Shown here piece by piece: positions 27,619 to 38,448 of a stretch of DNA of 64,000 nucleotides. Position 1 is the stretch's first letter; the number at the start of each line of letters is the position of its first letter. Below the pieces are notes generated by a model. It ran no database searches and was not told the origin of the DNA. It saw only the letters and a program-made list of their open reading frames with translations. This DNA comes from Mesorhizobium sp. (lineage in GTDB: Bacteria > Pseudomonadota > Alphaproteobacteria > Rhizobiales > Rhizobiaceae). Location: the NCBI RefSeq assembly GCF_004962245.1, contig NZ_SUHQ01000005.1, positions 199,386 through 263,385 of the forward strand. Reading direction: 5' to 3'. The position numbers and the translations under genes were made by a program.

Positions 27619-29103
27619 ATGTCCTTTCAGAAACTCGACGACCTCGGCCACAAGCTCGAAGCGCTGGAACATGCGCTCGCCATTCTCGGCGCCGACGAGG
27701 CGACCCATATGGCCGTCGGCGGCGGCGAGAAGCGCGCCGAGGCGATGTCTGCCCTGGCCGGCATGCACCACGCCCGAGCGACCGCGCCGGAGATCGCCGA
27801 CTGGATCGCGGCGGCCGAACAGGAAACGCTGAACGACGACCAGCAGGCGGCGCTCAAGGAATTCCGGCGGCAATACACCAACCTGACCTGCCTGCCGGTC
27901 GAATTCGTCGAACGCCAAACGACCGCGCGCATGCGCTCCGAGCAGCTCTGGCGCGACCTGCGCGCGAAAAACGACTGGGCAGGTTTCTTGCCGGCGCTCG
28001 AAGGCGTCGTGGCGCTGGTGCGCGAGGAGGCAGCCCTTCGCGCCGATGTGCTCGGCCTCGACCCCTATGACGCACTGATGGAGCAATATGATCCCGGCAA
28101 CCGTGCCGCCGACATCACGCCGGTCTTCGCCGAGCTGAAGACCTTCCTCAGGGATTTCGTGCCGGAGGCGCTGGCCGTGCAGGAGGCGCGGTTGGCAAAA
28201 CATCCGCTGAAGCCGCTTTCGGGCAGCTATGCGATTGACAAGCAGCGCGAGCTTGGCCTCGCCATGATGGCGGCGGTCGGCTTCGATCTTACCCACGGCT
28301 CGCTTTCCGTGTCGCATCATCCATTTTGCGGCGGCGTGCCGAGCGACGTGCGCATCACCACCCGCTACAAGACCTCCGACTTCCTGTCGGCGCTGATGGG
28401 CGTGCTGCACGAGACCGGCCACGCGCTTTACGAACAGAACCTGCCGAAGACGTGGGCGCACTGGCCGCTCGGCAAGGCGCGCGGCATGGCCGTGCACGAA
28501 AGCCAGAGCCTGTTCGTCGAAAAGCAGATCGGTCGCAACCCAGAATTCTGGCGCTGGGCGCTGCCGGTGGTCGAAAGGCACCTCGGCGAGACCTGGTCGA
28601 TCGACGACATCCTGCCGCATGTGCACCGGGTCGAGCGCGGCCTGATCCGCGTCGACGCCGACGAGGTGACCTATCCGCTGCACGTCATCCTGCGCTATGA
28701 GCTTGAGCAGGAACTGGTATCAGGACGGCTGGAGGCCGCCGACTTGCCCGAGGCCTGGGACGCCAAGATGTGCGACTATCTCGGCCTGTCGACGTCAGAC
28801 AACCCGGCCGACGGGCCGATGCAGGACGTGCACTGGCCGGGTGCCGCCTTCGGCTATTTCCCATCCTACACGCTGGGCGCCATGATGGCGGCACAGCAAT
28901 GGGCGGCGCTGACGCAAGACCATCCTGCCGCCAACGAAGACCTCGCCAAGGGAGATTTCGCGGCGATCAACGACTGGCGCCGCGAAAGGATCTGGTCGCA
29001 AGGCTCGCGCTGGTCGACGCCCGACCTGCTCGAGCGCGCCACCGGCGAAAAGCTCAACGCCGCGCATTTCACCGAGCACCTGAAGAAGCGGTATGGCGCC
29101 TAG
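27619..29103 (+). CDS. Carboxypeptidase M32 (Taq-type metallocarboxypeptidase)
   Basis: 494 residues. Zinc-dependent carboxypeptidase; the HExxH motif is HETGHALYEQ at about residues 263-272, with the downstream Glu in GMAVHESQSLFVEKQIGRN. The conserved C-terminal region DVHWPGAAFGYFPSYTLGAM is intact. ATG at 27619 matches the family start (MSFQKLDDLGHKLEALEHAL). Cytoplasmic, trims C-terminal residues from peptides. Confidence 0.95.
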   Translation: MSFQKLDDLGHKLEALEHALAILGADEATHMAVGGGEKRAEAMSALAGMHHARATAPEIADWIAAAEQETLNDDQQAALKEFRRQYTNLTCLPVEFVERQTTARMRSEQLWRDLRAKNDWAGFLPALEGVVALVREEAALRADVLGLDPYDALMEQYDPGNRAADITPVFAELKTFLRDFVPEALAVQEARLAKHPLKPLSGSYAIDKQRELGLAMMAAVGFDLTHGSLSVSHHPFCGGVPSDVRITTRYKTSDFLSALMGVLHETGHALYEQNLPKTWAHWPLGKARGMAVHESQSLFVEKQIGRNPEFWRWALPVVERHLGETWSIDDILPHVHRVERGLIRVDADEVTYPLHVILRYELEQELVSGRLEAADLPEAWDAKMCDYLGLSTSDNPADGPMQDVHWPGAAFGYFPSYTLGAMMAAQQWAALTQDHPAANEDLAKGDFAAINDWRRERIWSQGSRWSTPDLLERATGEKLNAAHFTEHLKKRYGA

Positions 29104-29264
29104 GGCCGCACCCCCCAACCGTACGCCGGCCGATCATCGTTATTCTCGAAGGTACCAAACGGTCCATCATTCTCGATCCCGGCGGAGCCACTCTGCCTTG
29201 CAGGACGCAATTTACTTTTCTATCACTAGTGGCATTCGACTGTATCTGGCGGGACGTGCAGGGC

Positions 29265-31259
29265 ATGGGGCGGGCAAGACACTTTCAGGCCGCGACAACA
29301 GTGGTCGCAAGACTTTCTGTATTGATTGTTATCTGCACGGTCTGCTGGCCGGCCATGGCCGGTACGAACGTGCACAAGGGCAGCCTCGGCAGTTGGATCG
29401 AGCGGGTCGGACTGCCAAAAGCCGATCCGCAATTCGACAGCCAGATCAAGAACGGCATATCCAACCTGCTGTCGGATTATCAGATCCGCAAGCGCCCGGG
29501 CGGATTGGAGATCTTCGACCGCTACGCCTACAAGATCGTCGACCGCACAGGCCTGGAACGCGGCGCCAGCATAAGTTTTGAATTCGATCCTGCGACGTCC
29601 GACGTCACCGTGAACTGGATCGACATCATTCGTGACGGCGTGGTGGTCCAGCACCTTTCCGATGCTGATTTCGACGTGTTCCGGCGCGAGAAGGATGCGG
29701 AGAAGGGCCTCTTCGACGGTTGGCTTACCGCGTACGTGAACATCAACGATGTCCGGGTCGGAGACATCGTCGACTATGGCAAGACCACGGTCAGAACGCC
29801 GATCATCGGCACGGATCTTCTTTTCCATTCCGTTGCCGTGGCTTGGGACGAACCGATCGCTCTGATCCGCGAAAAAGTGACGTGGCCAACTGTGCAGCCC
29901 CTGAATTTCCGACAGGTCAGGACGGACATACGCCCGGATGTCCAGTCTGGCGGAGAAGCGACGACCTATCTTTGGCAAAGCGCCAATCCGATTCCGGTGA
30001 AATCGCAGCAATATCTGCCACCGGACTTTCTCGTATATCCGTCCATCGAAATCTCCTCGACGTCGAAATGGCAAGATATCGTCGACACGGTCCTTCCCCA
30101 TTACCGGCTCGACCAGGAGCTGCCGGCAGATTTCGCATCGAAGCTCGATGCGATTGCCGCCAAATACGATGCGCCCGAAGACAGGATGATCGAGGCAATG
30201 CGGTTGGTCCAGGACAGCATCCGGTATGTCAGCCTGTCGATGGGTCGTGGTTCCTATATCCCGCGCAGCCCGACGACAGTGGTGGCAAGCGGCTTCGGAG
30301 ATTGCAAGGACAAGGCGCTGCTTCTCGCCTCCAGCCTGCGGCGACTGGGGATCCATGCGGACGTGGCTCTCACGGATATCGATGAAGGGCTTGCTCTCGC
30401 CACTATCCTTCCGACGATTAGCGCGTTTGACCACGTCATCGTAAAGGCCGTTATCGACAGTCAGACGTATTGGATCGACGCGACTAACTATATGCAGGGG
30501 GGCAGAGCGGACGATCTTGTACCGCCAGACTATGGCTTTGCGCTGCCCGTTGTCGCCGACACCGCGGAGATGGAAAAGATAGACCGAAAGGAGCTCTACC
30601 AGCCGACCATCTTTGTGAGCGAGGTGTTCGATTTTCCCAAACGTAAAGGCGAGCCGCTCAAACTGACGGTTACCACTACCTATTGGGGCACAGATGCCGA
30701 TAGCATGCGCTATAGGCTTGTCTCGCGATCGGCGACAAAGATCGCGGACGACTATCTCAAATATTACAATCGCCAGTATCCTGGAATGAAAAGCCTGGGA
30801 CCGTTGGTGACGAGCGACAGCCGCGACAAGAACCTGGTTTCGGTAATCGAATCCTACGATCTGTCGGCAGACGATCTCGACGCCGATAACCTCTCCGAGG
30901 AATTTGCTCTGAAATCGGATGTCGGCATCCGGTATCTGCCGGAGCCCGACCTCCTCGAAAGGAGCGCGCCAATCTGGCTAGGCAGCCCGATCTTCAGACG
31001 ACACCGGTCCACCGTCAGAAATCTGAAGGCGCAGTTCGTTGGCCCCGAGGACAATGACGACGTGATCACGCCCTACGTTGCATTCAAGGCTCGTTGGACG
31101 AGCACCCCCACCGAATTTCAGGTCGACTGGTTTCTCAAGACTATCGATGATCAGGTTCCCGCCAAGAACATCGGGCCCTATTTAAAATCCCTCAAGAAGA
31201 TGAGCGACAACTCGGCTTGGACCTACAATTTCGCCTATTCCGACGCCGAAGCGAACTGA
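29265..31259 (+). CDS. Exported DUF3857 / transglutaminase-like protein
   Basis: 664 residues from ATG at 29265; the start is uncertain and an ATG 87 bases further on is too short for export. The signal peptide is about residues 8-36 (LSVLIVICTVCWPAMA). DUF3857 spans about 60-215. A transglutaminase-like domain follows, with Cys in SGFGDCKDKALLLASSLRR (about 346), His in SAFDHVIVKA and Asp in YWIDATNYM, so the catalytic triad is complete. The C-terminal region is a beta-rich DUF2569-less tail. Family function unknown; peptide cross-linking or proteolysis in the periplasm is possible. Confidence 0.85.
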   Translation: MGRARHFQAATTVVARLSVLIVICTVCWPAMAGTNVHKGSLGSWIERVGLPKADPQFDSQIKNGISNLLSDYQIRKRPGGLEIFDRYAYKIVDRTGLERGASISFEFDPATSDVTVNWIDIIRDGVVVQHLSDADFDVFRREKDAEKGLFDGWLTAYVNINDVRVGDIVDYGKTTVRTPIIGTDLLFHSVAVAWDEPIALIREKVTWPTVQPLNFRQVRTDIRPDVQSGGEATTYLWQSANPIPVKSQQYLPPDFLVYPSIEISSTSKWQDIVDTVLPHYRLDQELPADFASKLDAIAAKYDAPEDRMIEAMRLVQDSIRYVSLSMGRGSYIPRSPTTVVASGFGDCKDKALLLASSLRRLGIHADVALTDIDEGLALATILPTISAFDHVIVKAVIDSQTYWIDATNYMQGGRADDLVPPDYGFALPVVADTAEMEKIDRKELYQPTIFVSEVFDFPKRKGEPLKLTVTTTYWGTDADSMRYRLVSRSATKIADDYLKYYNRQYPGMKSLGPLVTSDSRDKNLVSVIESYDLSADDLDADNLSEEFALKSDVGIRYLPEPDLLERSAPIWLGSPIFRRHRSTVRNLKAQFVGPEDNDDVITPYVAFKARWTSTPTEFQVDWFLKTIDDQVPAKNIGPYLKSLKKMSDNSAWTYNFAYSDAEAN

Positions 31260-31275
31260 AACCGGTGAAGGGGGC

Positions 31276-33078
<1,803 letters not shown>

Positions 33079-33281
33079 GACCGTTCCCTCTGGCTCTTCT
33101 GGGCATGCGCCTCAATATGCGCTTGCCGCGGCCTTGTGATTCAATTCCGGCTGATGTATAGGCTCGCCGACCGTTTTAGAAGCCGTGGCTCCTCAATAGC
33201 TGCGGCTTCGAGTTTTAAAAAGGGGCGCATCGACGCAGGCTTTGTGCCCGTCAGCAGCGCCAGCGAACCAGGAATAGCACA

Positions 33282-33503
33282 ATGAAGACCGACATCCATC
33301 CCGACTACCACACCATCAAGGTCGTCATGACCGACGGCACCGAATACATGACCCGCTCGACCTGGGGCAAGGAGGGCGACACGATGAACCTCGACATCGA
33401 CCCGACCACCCATCCGGCCTGGACCGGCGGCCAGCAGACCCTGCTCGACCGCGGCGGCCGCCTGTCGAAGTTCAAGAAGCGTTTCGAAGGTTTCGGCCTC
33501 TAA
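33282..33503 (+). CDS. rpmE: 50S ribosomal protein L31
   Basis: 73 residues: [19 protein letters not shown], then STWGKEGD, and the C-terminal [15 protein letters not shown]. It contains no cysteine, so it is the zinc-free (C-minus) L31 form. AGGAATAG ribosome site. A dispersed repeat copy and a terminator follow immediately. Confidence 0.97.
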   Translation: MKTDIHPDYHTIKVVMTDGTEYMTRSTWGKEGDTMNLDIDPTTHPAWTGGQQTLLDRGGRLSKFKKRFEGFGL

Positions 33504-33504
33504 G

Positions 33505-33552
33505 TGCATGTCGCCCAAAAGTGCGAAGCGGTTTTGGGATAACGACACGCAC
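33505..33552 (-). repeat. Dispersed 48-bp repeat, copy 2
   Basis: Inverted relative to copy 1 at 11523-11570 (TGCATGTCGCCCAAAAGTGC, then GGTTTTGGGATAACGACACG). It lies between the rpmE stop codon and its terminator, so it is transcribed in the rpmE mRNA tail. Confidence 0.8.
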
Positions 33553-33590
33553 AGATAAAAATAAGCCGCACCGGTTTATCGCAGATCAAG

Positions 33591-33616
33591 AACCCGCCCT
33601 CGTGGCGGGTTTTTTG
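33591..33616 (+). terminator. Terminator of rpmE
   Basis: AACCCGCC, short loop, GGCGGGTT followed by a run of T residues. Confidence 0.9.
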
Positions 33617-33633
33617 TTGCCGAAATGCGGGCC

Positions 33634-34275
33634 CTACTGGCCGACCAGTTCGCGCAACGCCATGCGCTTGTAAGCGGCGACCAGGTCGTCACCCTCCTGC
33701 CGCCCAACGGAGATCGCCAGCCGCATGGTGGCCTCGCCCATCTGCCAGATGAGAAGCGCCGTCGTTTCCAGCGCCGCCGGATCGGCGGCAGGCCGCAGCC
33801 GCTTCAGCACCGCGGTGAGGAATTCGGCGTTGGCCCGGCTGTCGGCGAGCTCGAGTTCGCGCAGCGCCTTGTCGGCCTGGGTGCCCGACCAGATGTCGCG
33901 CATCACCGGCTCCGCCAGGAACAGTCCGTAGTAGATATCCACCAGATCCGAAAACGCCCGCCGCAGCCCTTCGGCGTCGCTGACCTGTGCAAGAGCTGCC
34001 GCGATGCAGGCCTGGCTTTCGGCGGTGTAGCGCTCGGCCAGGGCCCAGATGATCGCCCGCTTATCCGGAAAGAACTGGTAGAGCGAGCCGATCGACACCC
34101 CGGCCCGTTCCGCCACTTCGCCCATCCGCATGGCATCGCTGCCTTGCTCGGCGATCAGCGCGGAGGCGGCGGCCAGCATCCGTTCGACCCGCTCGCGGCT
34201 GCGCTGCTGGCTCGGTGCCCGGCGCGGCGATGCGATCTGGCCATCCTGTGAAACCGGTACGGTCGAGCCTTCCAT
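33634..34275 (-). CDS. TetR/AcrR-family transcriptional regulator
   Basis: 213 residues from ATG at 34275 (GGAG six bases upstream). The N-terminal HTH reads RVERMLAAASALIAEQGSDA, then MGEVAERAGVSIGSLYQFFP. The C-terminal helical domain is ligand-binding. Divergent from an NmrA-like/DUF1772 gene pair, which it probably represses. The frame to 34317 has no ribosome site. Confidence 0.92.
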   Translation of the reverse strand: MEGSTVPVSQDGQIASPRRAPSQQRSRERVERMLAAASALIAEQGSDAMRMGEVAERAGVSIGSLYQFFPDKRAIIWALAERYTAESQACIAAALAQVSDAEGLRRAFSDLVDIYYGLFLAEPVMRDIWSGTQADKALRELELADSRANAEFLTAVLKRLRPAADPAALETTALLIWQMGEATMRLAISVGRQEGDDLVAAYKRMALRELVGQ

Positions 34276-34308
34276 CACTGTCTCCAGACGAACAATCAAC
34301 AAATTGGC

Positions 34309-34337
34309 TTGACTCACAAAATACGAGGGTTTATCAC
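34309..34337 (+). promoter_or_regulatory. Putative promoter of the NmrA-like gene
   Basis: TTGACT, 17-base spacer, TATCAC, about 50 bases before the start codon. Imperfect arms CAAAATACG and CACGTTTTG across it could form a TetR-type operator. Confidence 0.4.
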
Positions 34338-34387
34338 GTTTTGCAAATGTGAGGATTGCTCATGTTTACGGGCAAAGGAGAATCGCC

Positions 34388-35221
34388 ATGATCGACACAG
34401 CAAGGAAACCGACTCTGATCCTTGGCGGCACCGGCAAGACCGGTCGTCGTCTCGCGGACAGGCTGACGGCGCAGGGCCTGCCGGTACGGATCGGCTCCCG
34501 CTCGGGCACGCCGCCCTTCGACTGGGAAAACAACACGACCTGGGAACCCGCGCTCGATGGCGTCGGTGCCGTTTACATCAGCTACTATCCCGATCTCGCC
34601 GTGCCCGGTGCTGCCGAAGCGGTCGGCGCCTTCGCCAACCTTGCCGTGGATCGCGGTGTGCGCCGGCTGGTGCTGCTGTCGGGGCGTGGCGAAACCGAAG
34701 CGCAACGCGCCGAAGAGATGCTGAAAGCCTCAGGCGCCGACTGGACGATCCTGCGCTGCGCCTGGTTCGCCCAGAACTTCAGCGAGAGTTTTTTGCTCGA
34801 TCCGCTGCTCGCCGGTGAGGTGGCTTTGCCCGTCGGCCCTGTTGGAGAACCGTTCGTCGATGCCGACGACATTGCCGACGCCGCCGTGACGGTGCTTACC
34901 CGGCAAGGCCATATCGGCCAGCTTTACGAGCTGACCGGGCCACGGCTGCTGAGCTTCGCCGAGGCAGTCGCCGAGATCGGCAAGGCCGCCGGCCGCGACA
35001 TCGGCTTTATCAGGATTTCGCATGCGGAATTTACCGCGGCTGTAGCCGCGTACGAGCTGCCGGCCGAGTTCGCCTGGCTGCTCAACGAGCTGTTCACGGA
35101 AGTGCTCGACGGCCGCAACGAGACGCTGACCGACGGCGTCGAGCGCGTTCTCGGCCGAGCCCCAAAGGACTTTTCCACCTACGCAACCGAAACCGCCACT
35201 ACCGGCATCTGGAGTGACTGA
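34388..35221 (+). CDS. NmrA-like NAD(P)-binding oxidoreductase
   Basis: 277 residues. The Rossmann glycine motif is LILGGTGKTGRRLADRL at the N-terminus, with GVRRLVLLSGRGETEAQR and WTILRCAWFAQNF typical of NmrA/quinone-oxidoreductase-2-like atypical SDRs. ATG at 34388 with AAAGGAG. It is followed directly by a DUF1772 membrane protein. The pair under a TetR regulator suggests a response to reactive quinones or aromatics (inference). Confidence 0.88.
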   Translation: MIDTARKPTLILGGTGKTGRRLADRLTAQGLPVRIGSRSGTPPFDWENNTTWEPALDGVGAVYISYYPDLAVPGAAEAVGAFANLAVDRGVRRLVLLSGRGETEAQRAEEMLKASGADWTILRCAWFAQNFSESFLLDPLLAGEVALPVGPVGEPFVDADDIADAAVTVLTRQGHIGQLYELTGPRLLSFAEAVAEIGKAAGRDIGFIRISHAEFTAAVAAYELPAEFAWLLNELFTEVLDGRNETLTDGVERVLGRAPKDFSTYATETATTGIWSD

Positions 35222-35222
35222 C

Positions 35223-35696
35223 ATGATCATGAAACTGCTCCCCACCCTCACCTTCATCGCCGCGATCGGCTCAGGCGTTGTCGGCGGCGTCTTCTTCGCA
35301 TTCTCCAATTTTGTCATGCCGGCGCTTGCCCGTCTGCCTGCCGCCGGCGGCATCGCCGCAATGAATTCGATCAACATCACCGTCATTACGCCGCTGTTCA
35401 TGACCGCGCTTTTTGGCACCGGACTGGTCTGCCTGATCCTCGCCGTCGGCGCTGTCATCGGCTGGAACCAGCCGGGTTCGTTCTGGCTTCTCGCCGGCGC
35501 CCTAATCTATATCGTCGGCAACCCGATCGTGACGATGATCTTCAACGTGCCGCTCAACAACGCGCTGGCCGCCGTCGATCCGTCCAGCACCAACGGCGCC
35601 GCGGTATGGGCCACCTATCTCAGGGATTGGGTGATGTGGAACCATGTCCGCACCATCACCGCCATCGCCGCGCTAGGCTGCTTCATCATGGCATGA
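35223..35696 (+). CDS. DUF1772 (anthrone oxygenase-like) membrane protein
   Basis: 157 residues, four membrane helices, with the family pattern GVVGGVFFAFSNFVMPAL and FNVPLNNALAAVDP, and the C-terminal WVMWNHVRTITAIAAL. ATG at 35223 just after the upstream stop; an overlapping GTG at 35214 is possible. Presumably translated together with the NmrA-like gene. Confidence 0.88.
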   Translation: MIMKLLPTLTFIAAIGSGVVGGVFFAFSNFVMPALARLPAAGGIAAMNSINITVITPLFMTALFGTGLVCLILAVGAVIGWNQPGSFWLLAGALIYIVGNPIVTMIFNVPLNNALAAVDPSSTNGAAVWATYLRDWVMWNHVRTITAIAALGCFIMA

Positions 35697-35722
35697 CGGT
35701 GAATGCAGGCGCAGAAATGTGA

Positions 35723-35749
35723 AAAGACCCTGCCTCAGGCAAGGTCTTT
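35723..35749. terminator. Bidirectional terminator between convergent genes
   Basis: AAAGACC-C-TGCC, loop TCA, GGCA-A-GGTCTTT. It serves the plus-strand DUF1772 gene and overlaps the 3' end of the minus-strand SelW-like gene. Confidence 0.65.
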
Positions 35750-36061
35750 CGACGTGGGATCTTTTGACTTATGGCCCTTGCGGTCGGCATGGCCGAGATC
35801 GCGGTCCGGATCGATGACGTCGCGAACCAGCTGCTTGAGCTTTGCGGCATCCGGAAAGCCGCCATCACGCTTGCGGTCCCAGACCAGCGTGTCATTGCAC
35901 GAAATGGTGAAGATGCCGCCGGTGCCGGGCACCAGCGTGACCTCGCCCAGATCCGTTCCGAAGGTCGACAGCAGCTCCTGCGCCATCCAGCCGGCCCGCA
36001 GCAGCCAGAGGCATTGCGTGCAATAGGTGATGCGGATGGTGGGTAGCGGCTTTTCAGCCAT
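35735..36061 (-). CDS. SelT/SelW/SelH (Rdx) family protein
   Basis: Thioredoxin-like fold. The redox motif is CxxC in ITYCTQCLWLLRAGWMAQEL near the N-terminus, where animal homologues have selenocysteine; here both are Cys. A second conserved block is VPGTGGIFTISCND, then WDRKRDGGFPD. ATG at 36061 gives 108 residues. In-frame ATGs at 36082 and 36103 arise from 21-base tandem repeats and would add MSGxQxD units. The C-terminal tail is charged (Lys/Asp/His). Downstream of yebC. Confidence 0.82.
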   Translation of the reverse strand: MAEKPLPTIRITYCTQCLWLLRAGWMAQELLSTFGTDLGEVTLVPGTGGIFTISCNDTLVWDRKRDGGFPDAAKLKQLVRDVIDPDRDLGHADRKGHKSKDPTSKDLA

Positions 36062-36141
36062 GTCAGATTGAACTCCGCTCATGTCTGGCTGAGCTCCGCT
36101 CATGCCGGGCTAAGCTCTGCTCATGCCGCGCTGAGCTTCGC
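36058..36141 (-). repeat. Four 21-bp tandem repeats spanning the yebC end and SelW-like start
   Basis: Read on the minus strand, four successive units of the form GCxxAGCTCAGCxxGxCATGA cover the last codons and stop of yebC and run to the start of the next gene. Each unit carries an ATGA and a GGAG/AGAG-like element. Confidence 0.85.
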
Positions 36142-36870
36142 CATGGTTTCGTCGTCGACTTCGAAATTGGCGTAGACGCTCTGCACGTCGTCGTCATCCT
36201 CGAGGGTGGCGACCAGCTTCATCAGCGACTGTGCTCGTTCCTCGTCGACCGCAATGTTGGTTTGCGGCTTCCAGATCAGCTTCACTGACTCCGCCTCGCC
36301 GAGCGCGTCTTCGAGCGCCTTCGACACCTCGCCCAGGTTCTCGAAGGCGCAATAGATCGTATGGCCTTCCTCGTCCGACTGGACATCGTCTGCGCCGGCC
36401 TCGATCGCCGCGTCCATGACCTTCTCGGCGCTGCCGACTGAGGCCGGATAGACGATCTCGCCGACACGGTCCCACATGAACGACACCGAGCCGGTTTCTC
36501 CCATCGCCCCGCCGGCCTTGGTGAAGGCGGCACGCACATTCGACGCCGAGCGGTTGCGGTTGTCGGTCAGCGCCTCGACGATCAGCGCAACGCCGCCCGG
36601 TCCGTAACCCTCATAGCGCACCGCTTCGTAGTTCTCGGCATCACCCATCGACGCCTTGTTGATGGCGCGCTGGATGTTGTCCTTCGGCATCGACACCGCC
36701 TTGGCGTTCTGGACGGCAAGGCGCAGGCGCGGGTTCATCGATGGATCTGGCGCGCCGGTCTTGGCCGCGACGGTGATTTCGCGCGCCAGCTTGGAAAACA
36801 TTTTCGACCGCACCGCGTCCTGGCGGCCCTTGCGGTGCATGATATTCTTGAACTGTGAATGGCCAGCCAT
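36121..36870 (-). CDS. yebC: YebC/PmpR-family protein
   Basis: 249 residues, starting [19 protein letters not shown], with the family signatures [18 protein letters not shown] and [19 protein letters not shown]. Members act as DNA-binding regulators, or as translation factors that relieve stalls as recently proposed for some YebC proteins. Ends in AKLSAA and is followed by tandem repeats. Confidence 0.96.
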   Translation of the reverse strand: MAGHSQFKNIMHRKGRQDAVRSKMFSKLAREITVAAKTGAPDPSMNPRLRLAVQNAKAVSMPKDNIQRAINKASMGDAENYEAVRYEGYGPGGVALIVEALTDNRNRSASNVRAAFTKAGGAMGETGSVSFMWDRVGEIVYPASVGSAEKVMDAAIEAGADDVQSDEEGHTIYCAFENLGEVSKALEDALGEAESVKLIWKPQTNIAVDEERAQSLMKLVATLEDDDDVQSVYANFEVDDETMAKLSAA

Positions 36871-36906
36871 GGCACCCCTGTCGTCTTCTCGGCTAGAGCA
36901 TCCTGC

Positions 36907-36930
36907 GGCGAGGTAGTCACCTCGCCTTTT
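36907..36930 (+). terminator. Hairpin with T-tract, no obvious upstream gene
   Basis: GGCGAGGT, loop AGTC, ACCTCGCC, then TTTT. It lies upstream of yebC on the opposite strand. It may belong to a dispersed intergenic element rather than end a known transcript. Confidence 0.4.
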
Positions 36931-37107
36931 GCCAAAATGCTCGAATTCAAAATTTCAGAACGTCCCTGGTGCCTCCGGATGGACGCACGGCGCTCTCTGT
37001 CGGAATGGCCGGCTTATAGATAAATCGGCTCAATTCGTCCAGCCGCGCCGTATTGTTGCGGGGCGCGAGGGTCTGTGGCGCGATTCCCTAGGGATCGCCG
37101 TGATCCC

Positions 37108-37431
37108 TTACCCTTCCAGATCGGATTTCAGTTGGTCGAGAATGCTGATCGCATGGGTGGCGTATTCGCTGATCCAACGGTCGTGGATCTGCTTGATCGG
37201 CAGCGCATTGAGATGGTTCCAACGCTCGCGCCCCTCGCGCCGCGCCACGACCAGATCGGCCTCTTCCAGCACCTTCAGATGCAGCATGACAGTGCAGCGG
37301 TCCATGTCGGGGAACGCATCGCACAGCATGCCGGTGGTCTTCGGTGCACCCTTCAGCTCATCCAGCAAAGCGCGCCGGCGCGGATGCGCCAGCGCCTTGA
37401 AAACATTGTCGTCTTGCGATCGGCTTGACAT
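37108..37431 (-). CDS. ArsR-family winged-helix repressor
   Basis: 107 residues: NVFKALAHPRRRALLDELKG, then DAFPDMDRCTVMLHLKVLEEADLV (recognition helix). It lacks the ELCV metal-binding motif, so it probably belongs to the SRPBCC-associated ArsR subgroup rather than the metal sensors. A perfect inverted repeat overlaps its own start codon, suggesting autoregulation. Divergent from a SRPBCC gene. Confidence 0.9.
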   Translation of the reverse strand: MSSRSQDDNVFKALAHPRRRALLDELKGAPKTTGMLCDAFPDMDRCTVMLHLKVLEEADLVVARREGRERWNHLNALPIKQIHDRWISEYATHAISILDQLKSDLEG

Positions 37432-37449
37432 GTTATGTTTTTATAACAT
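37430..37449. promoter_or_regulatory. Putative ArsR operator
   Basis: ATGTTAT, six bases, ATAACAT: perfect 7-bp arms overlapping the arsR-type start codon and lying 34 bases before the divergent SRPBCC start. Confidence 0.65.
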
Positions 37450-37482
37450 ATTGTCGGCCCAATCAAGGAAGGAGCTGTGGAT

Positions 37483-37965
37483 ATGTCTCTTGGATTCAGG
37501 GTTTCGGGCCGCATCGGCAAACCCGTCGCCGAGGTCTTCGACGCAGTCGTCAATCCCAGGAAGCTTAGCGGCTATTTCACCACGATCGGCGGCGCCAGCG
37601 CGCCGCTGGTGGCGGGCGCCGGCGTCGTCTGGTGGGGCAAGGTCCCGGTCGAGGTCGACGAGGTGGAGAAAGACAGCCGCATCGTGCTGCGCTGGGACGC
37701 TACCGACGCCGACGGCAAGCCGGCTTACAAGACGCGCATCGAGATGAATTTCGAGCCGCTGGACGACGGCGGCACCTTCGTCACCATCGCCGAGACCGGC
37801 TGGCACGAGGACGCGGTCGGCCTGAAGAAGTCCTACCTCAATTGCGAGGGCTGGTCGCAGATGCTGGCCTGCATGAAGGCCTATGTCGAATACGGCATCA
37901 ACCTGCGTGACGGCTACTATCGCAGCGAGATGAAGGGCGAGCCGGCCAACGAGACCAATATTTGA
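37483..37965 (+). CDS. SRPBCC (AHSA1/START-like) protein
   Basis: 160 residues, cytoplasmic hydrophobic-cavity fold: FRVSGRIGKPVAEVFDAVV at the start, IVLRWDATDADGKP, GTFVTIAETGW, and a C-terminal helix around GWSQMLACMKAYVEYG. ATG at 37483 has GGAAGGAG eight bases upstream. First gene downstream of the ArsR operator. Substrate unknown. Confidence 0.88.
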   Translation: MSLGFRVSGRIGKPVAEVFDAVVNPRKLSGYFTTIGGASAPLVAGAGVVWWGKVPVEVDEVEKDSRIVLRWDATDADGKPAYKTRIEMNFEPLDDGGTFVTIAETGWHEDAVGLKKSYLNCEGWSQMLACMKAYVEYGINLRDGYYRSEMKGEPANETNI

Positions 37966-37990
37966 GCGACCGTTAGGGAGATCGCCCGCG

Positions 37991-38386
37991 ATGACGAAAG
38001 TAACGCCATTCCTAATGTTCGAGGGCAAGGCCGAGGAGGCAATGGCCCTTTATTGCGAGACCATTCCCGGCAGCAGCGTCCTTGACGTCACACGTTACGG
38101 CCCCGGCGAAGACGGCCCGCAAGGAACGGTCAAGCTGGCGCGCTTGTCCATCGGTGGCGGCTTGGACGTGATGGTCTACAACAGCCCCGTGCACCATGCC
38201 TTCACGTTCACGCCGTCGGTCTCGCTCTATGTGGACTGTTCCTCCGAGGAGGAGCTGAACCGCATTGTCGAGACAATGGCAAAGGACGGCGGGTTCCTGA
38301 TGCCGCCCGACAATTATGGCTTCAGCCGCCGTTTCGCATGGCTGAACGACAGGTTCGGAGTCTCCTGGCAGATCAATCTGGCATAG
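37991..38386 (+). CDS. VOC-family protein (PhnB / 3-demethylubiquinone methyltransferase-like)
   Basis: 131 residues; opens TKVTPFLMFEGKAEEAMALY and ends RRFAWLNDRFGVSWQI, the pattern of the PhnB/DUF1428-type glyoxalase-fold group. No catalytic metal set can be assigned with confidence. It sits 25 bases after the SRPBCC gene and is probably co-transcribed. Confidence 0.87.
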   Translation: MTKVTPFLMFEGKAEEAMALYCETIPGSSVLDVTRYGPGEDGPQGTVKLARLSIGGGLDVMVYNSPVHHAFTFTPSVSLYVDCSSEEELNRIVETMAKDGGFLMPPDNYGFSRRFAWLNDRFGVSWQINLA

Positions 38387-38448
38387 CGAGACGCGGACCG
38401 AAACGGCTGACGAAGACAACACCTGAACGCAGCATCGTGGAGCCAGCA

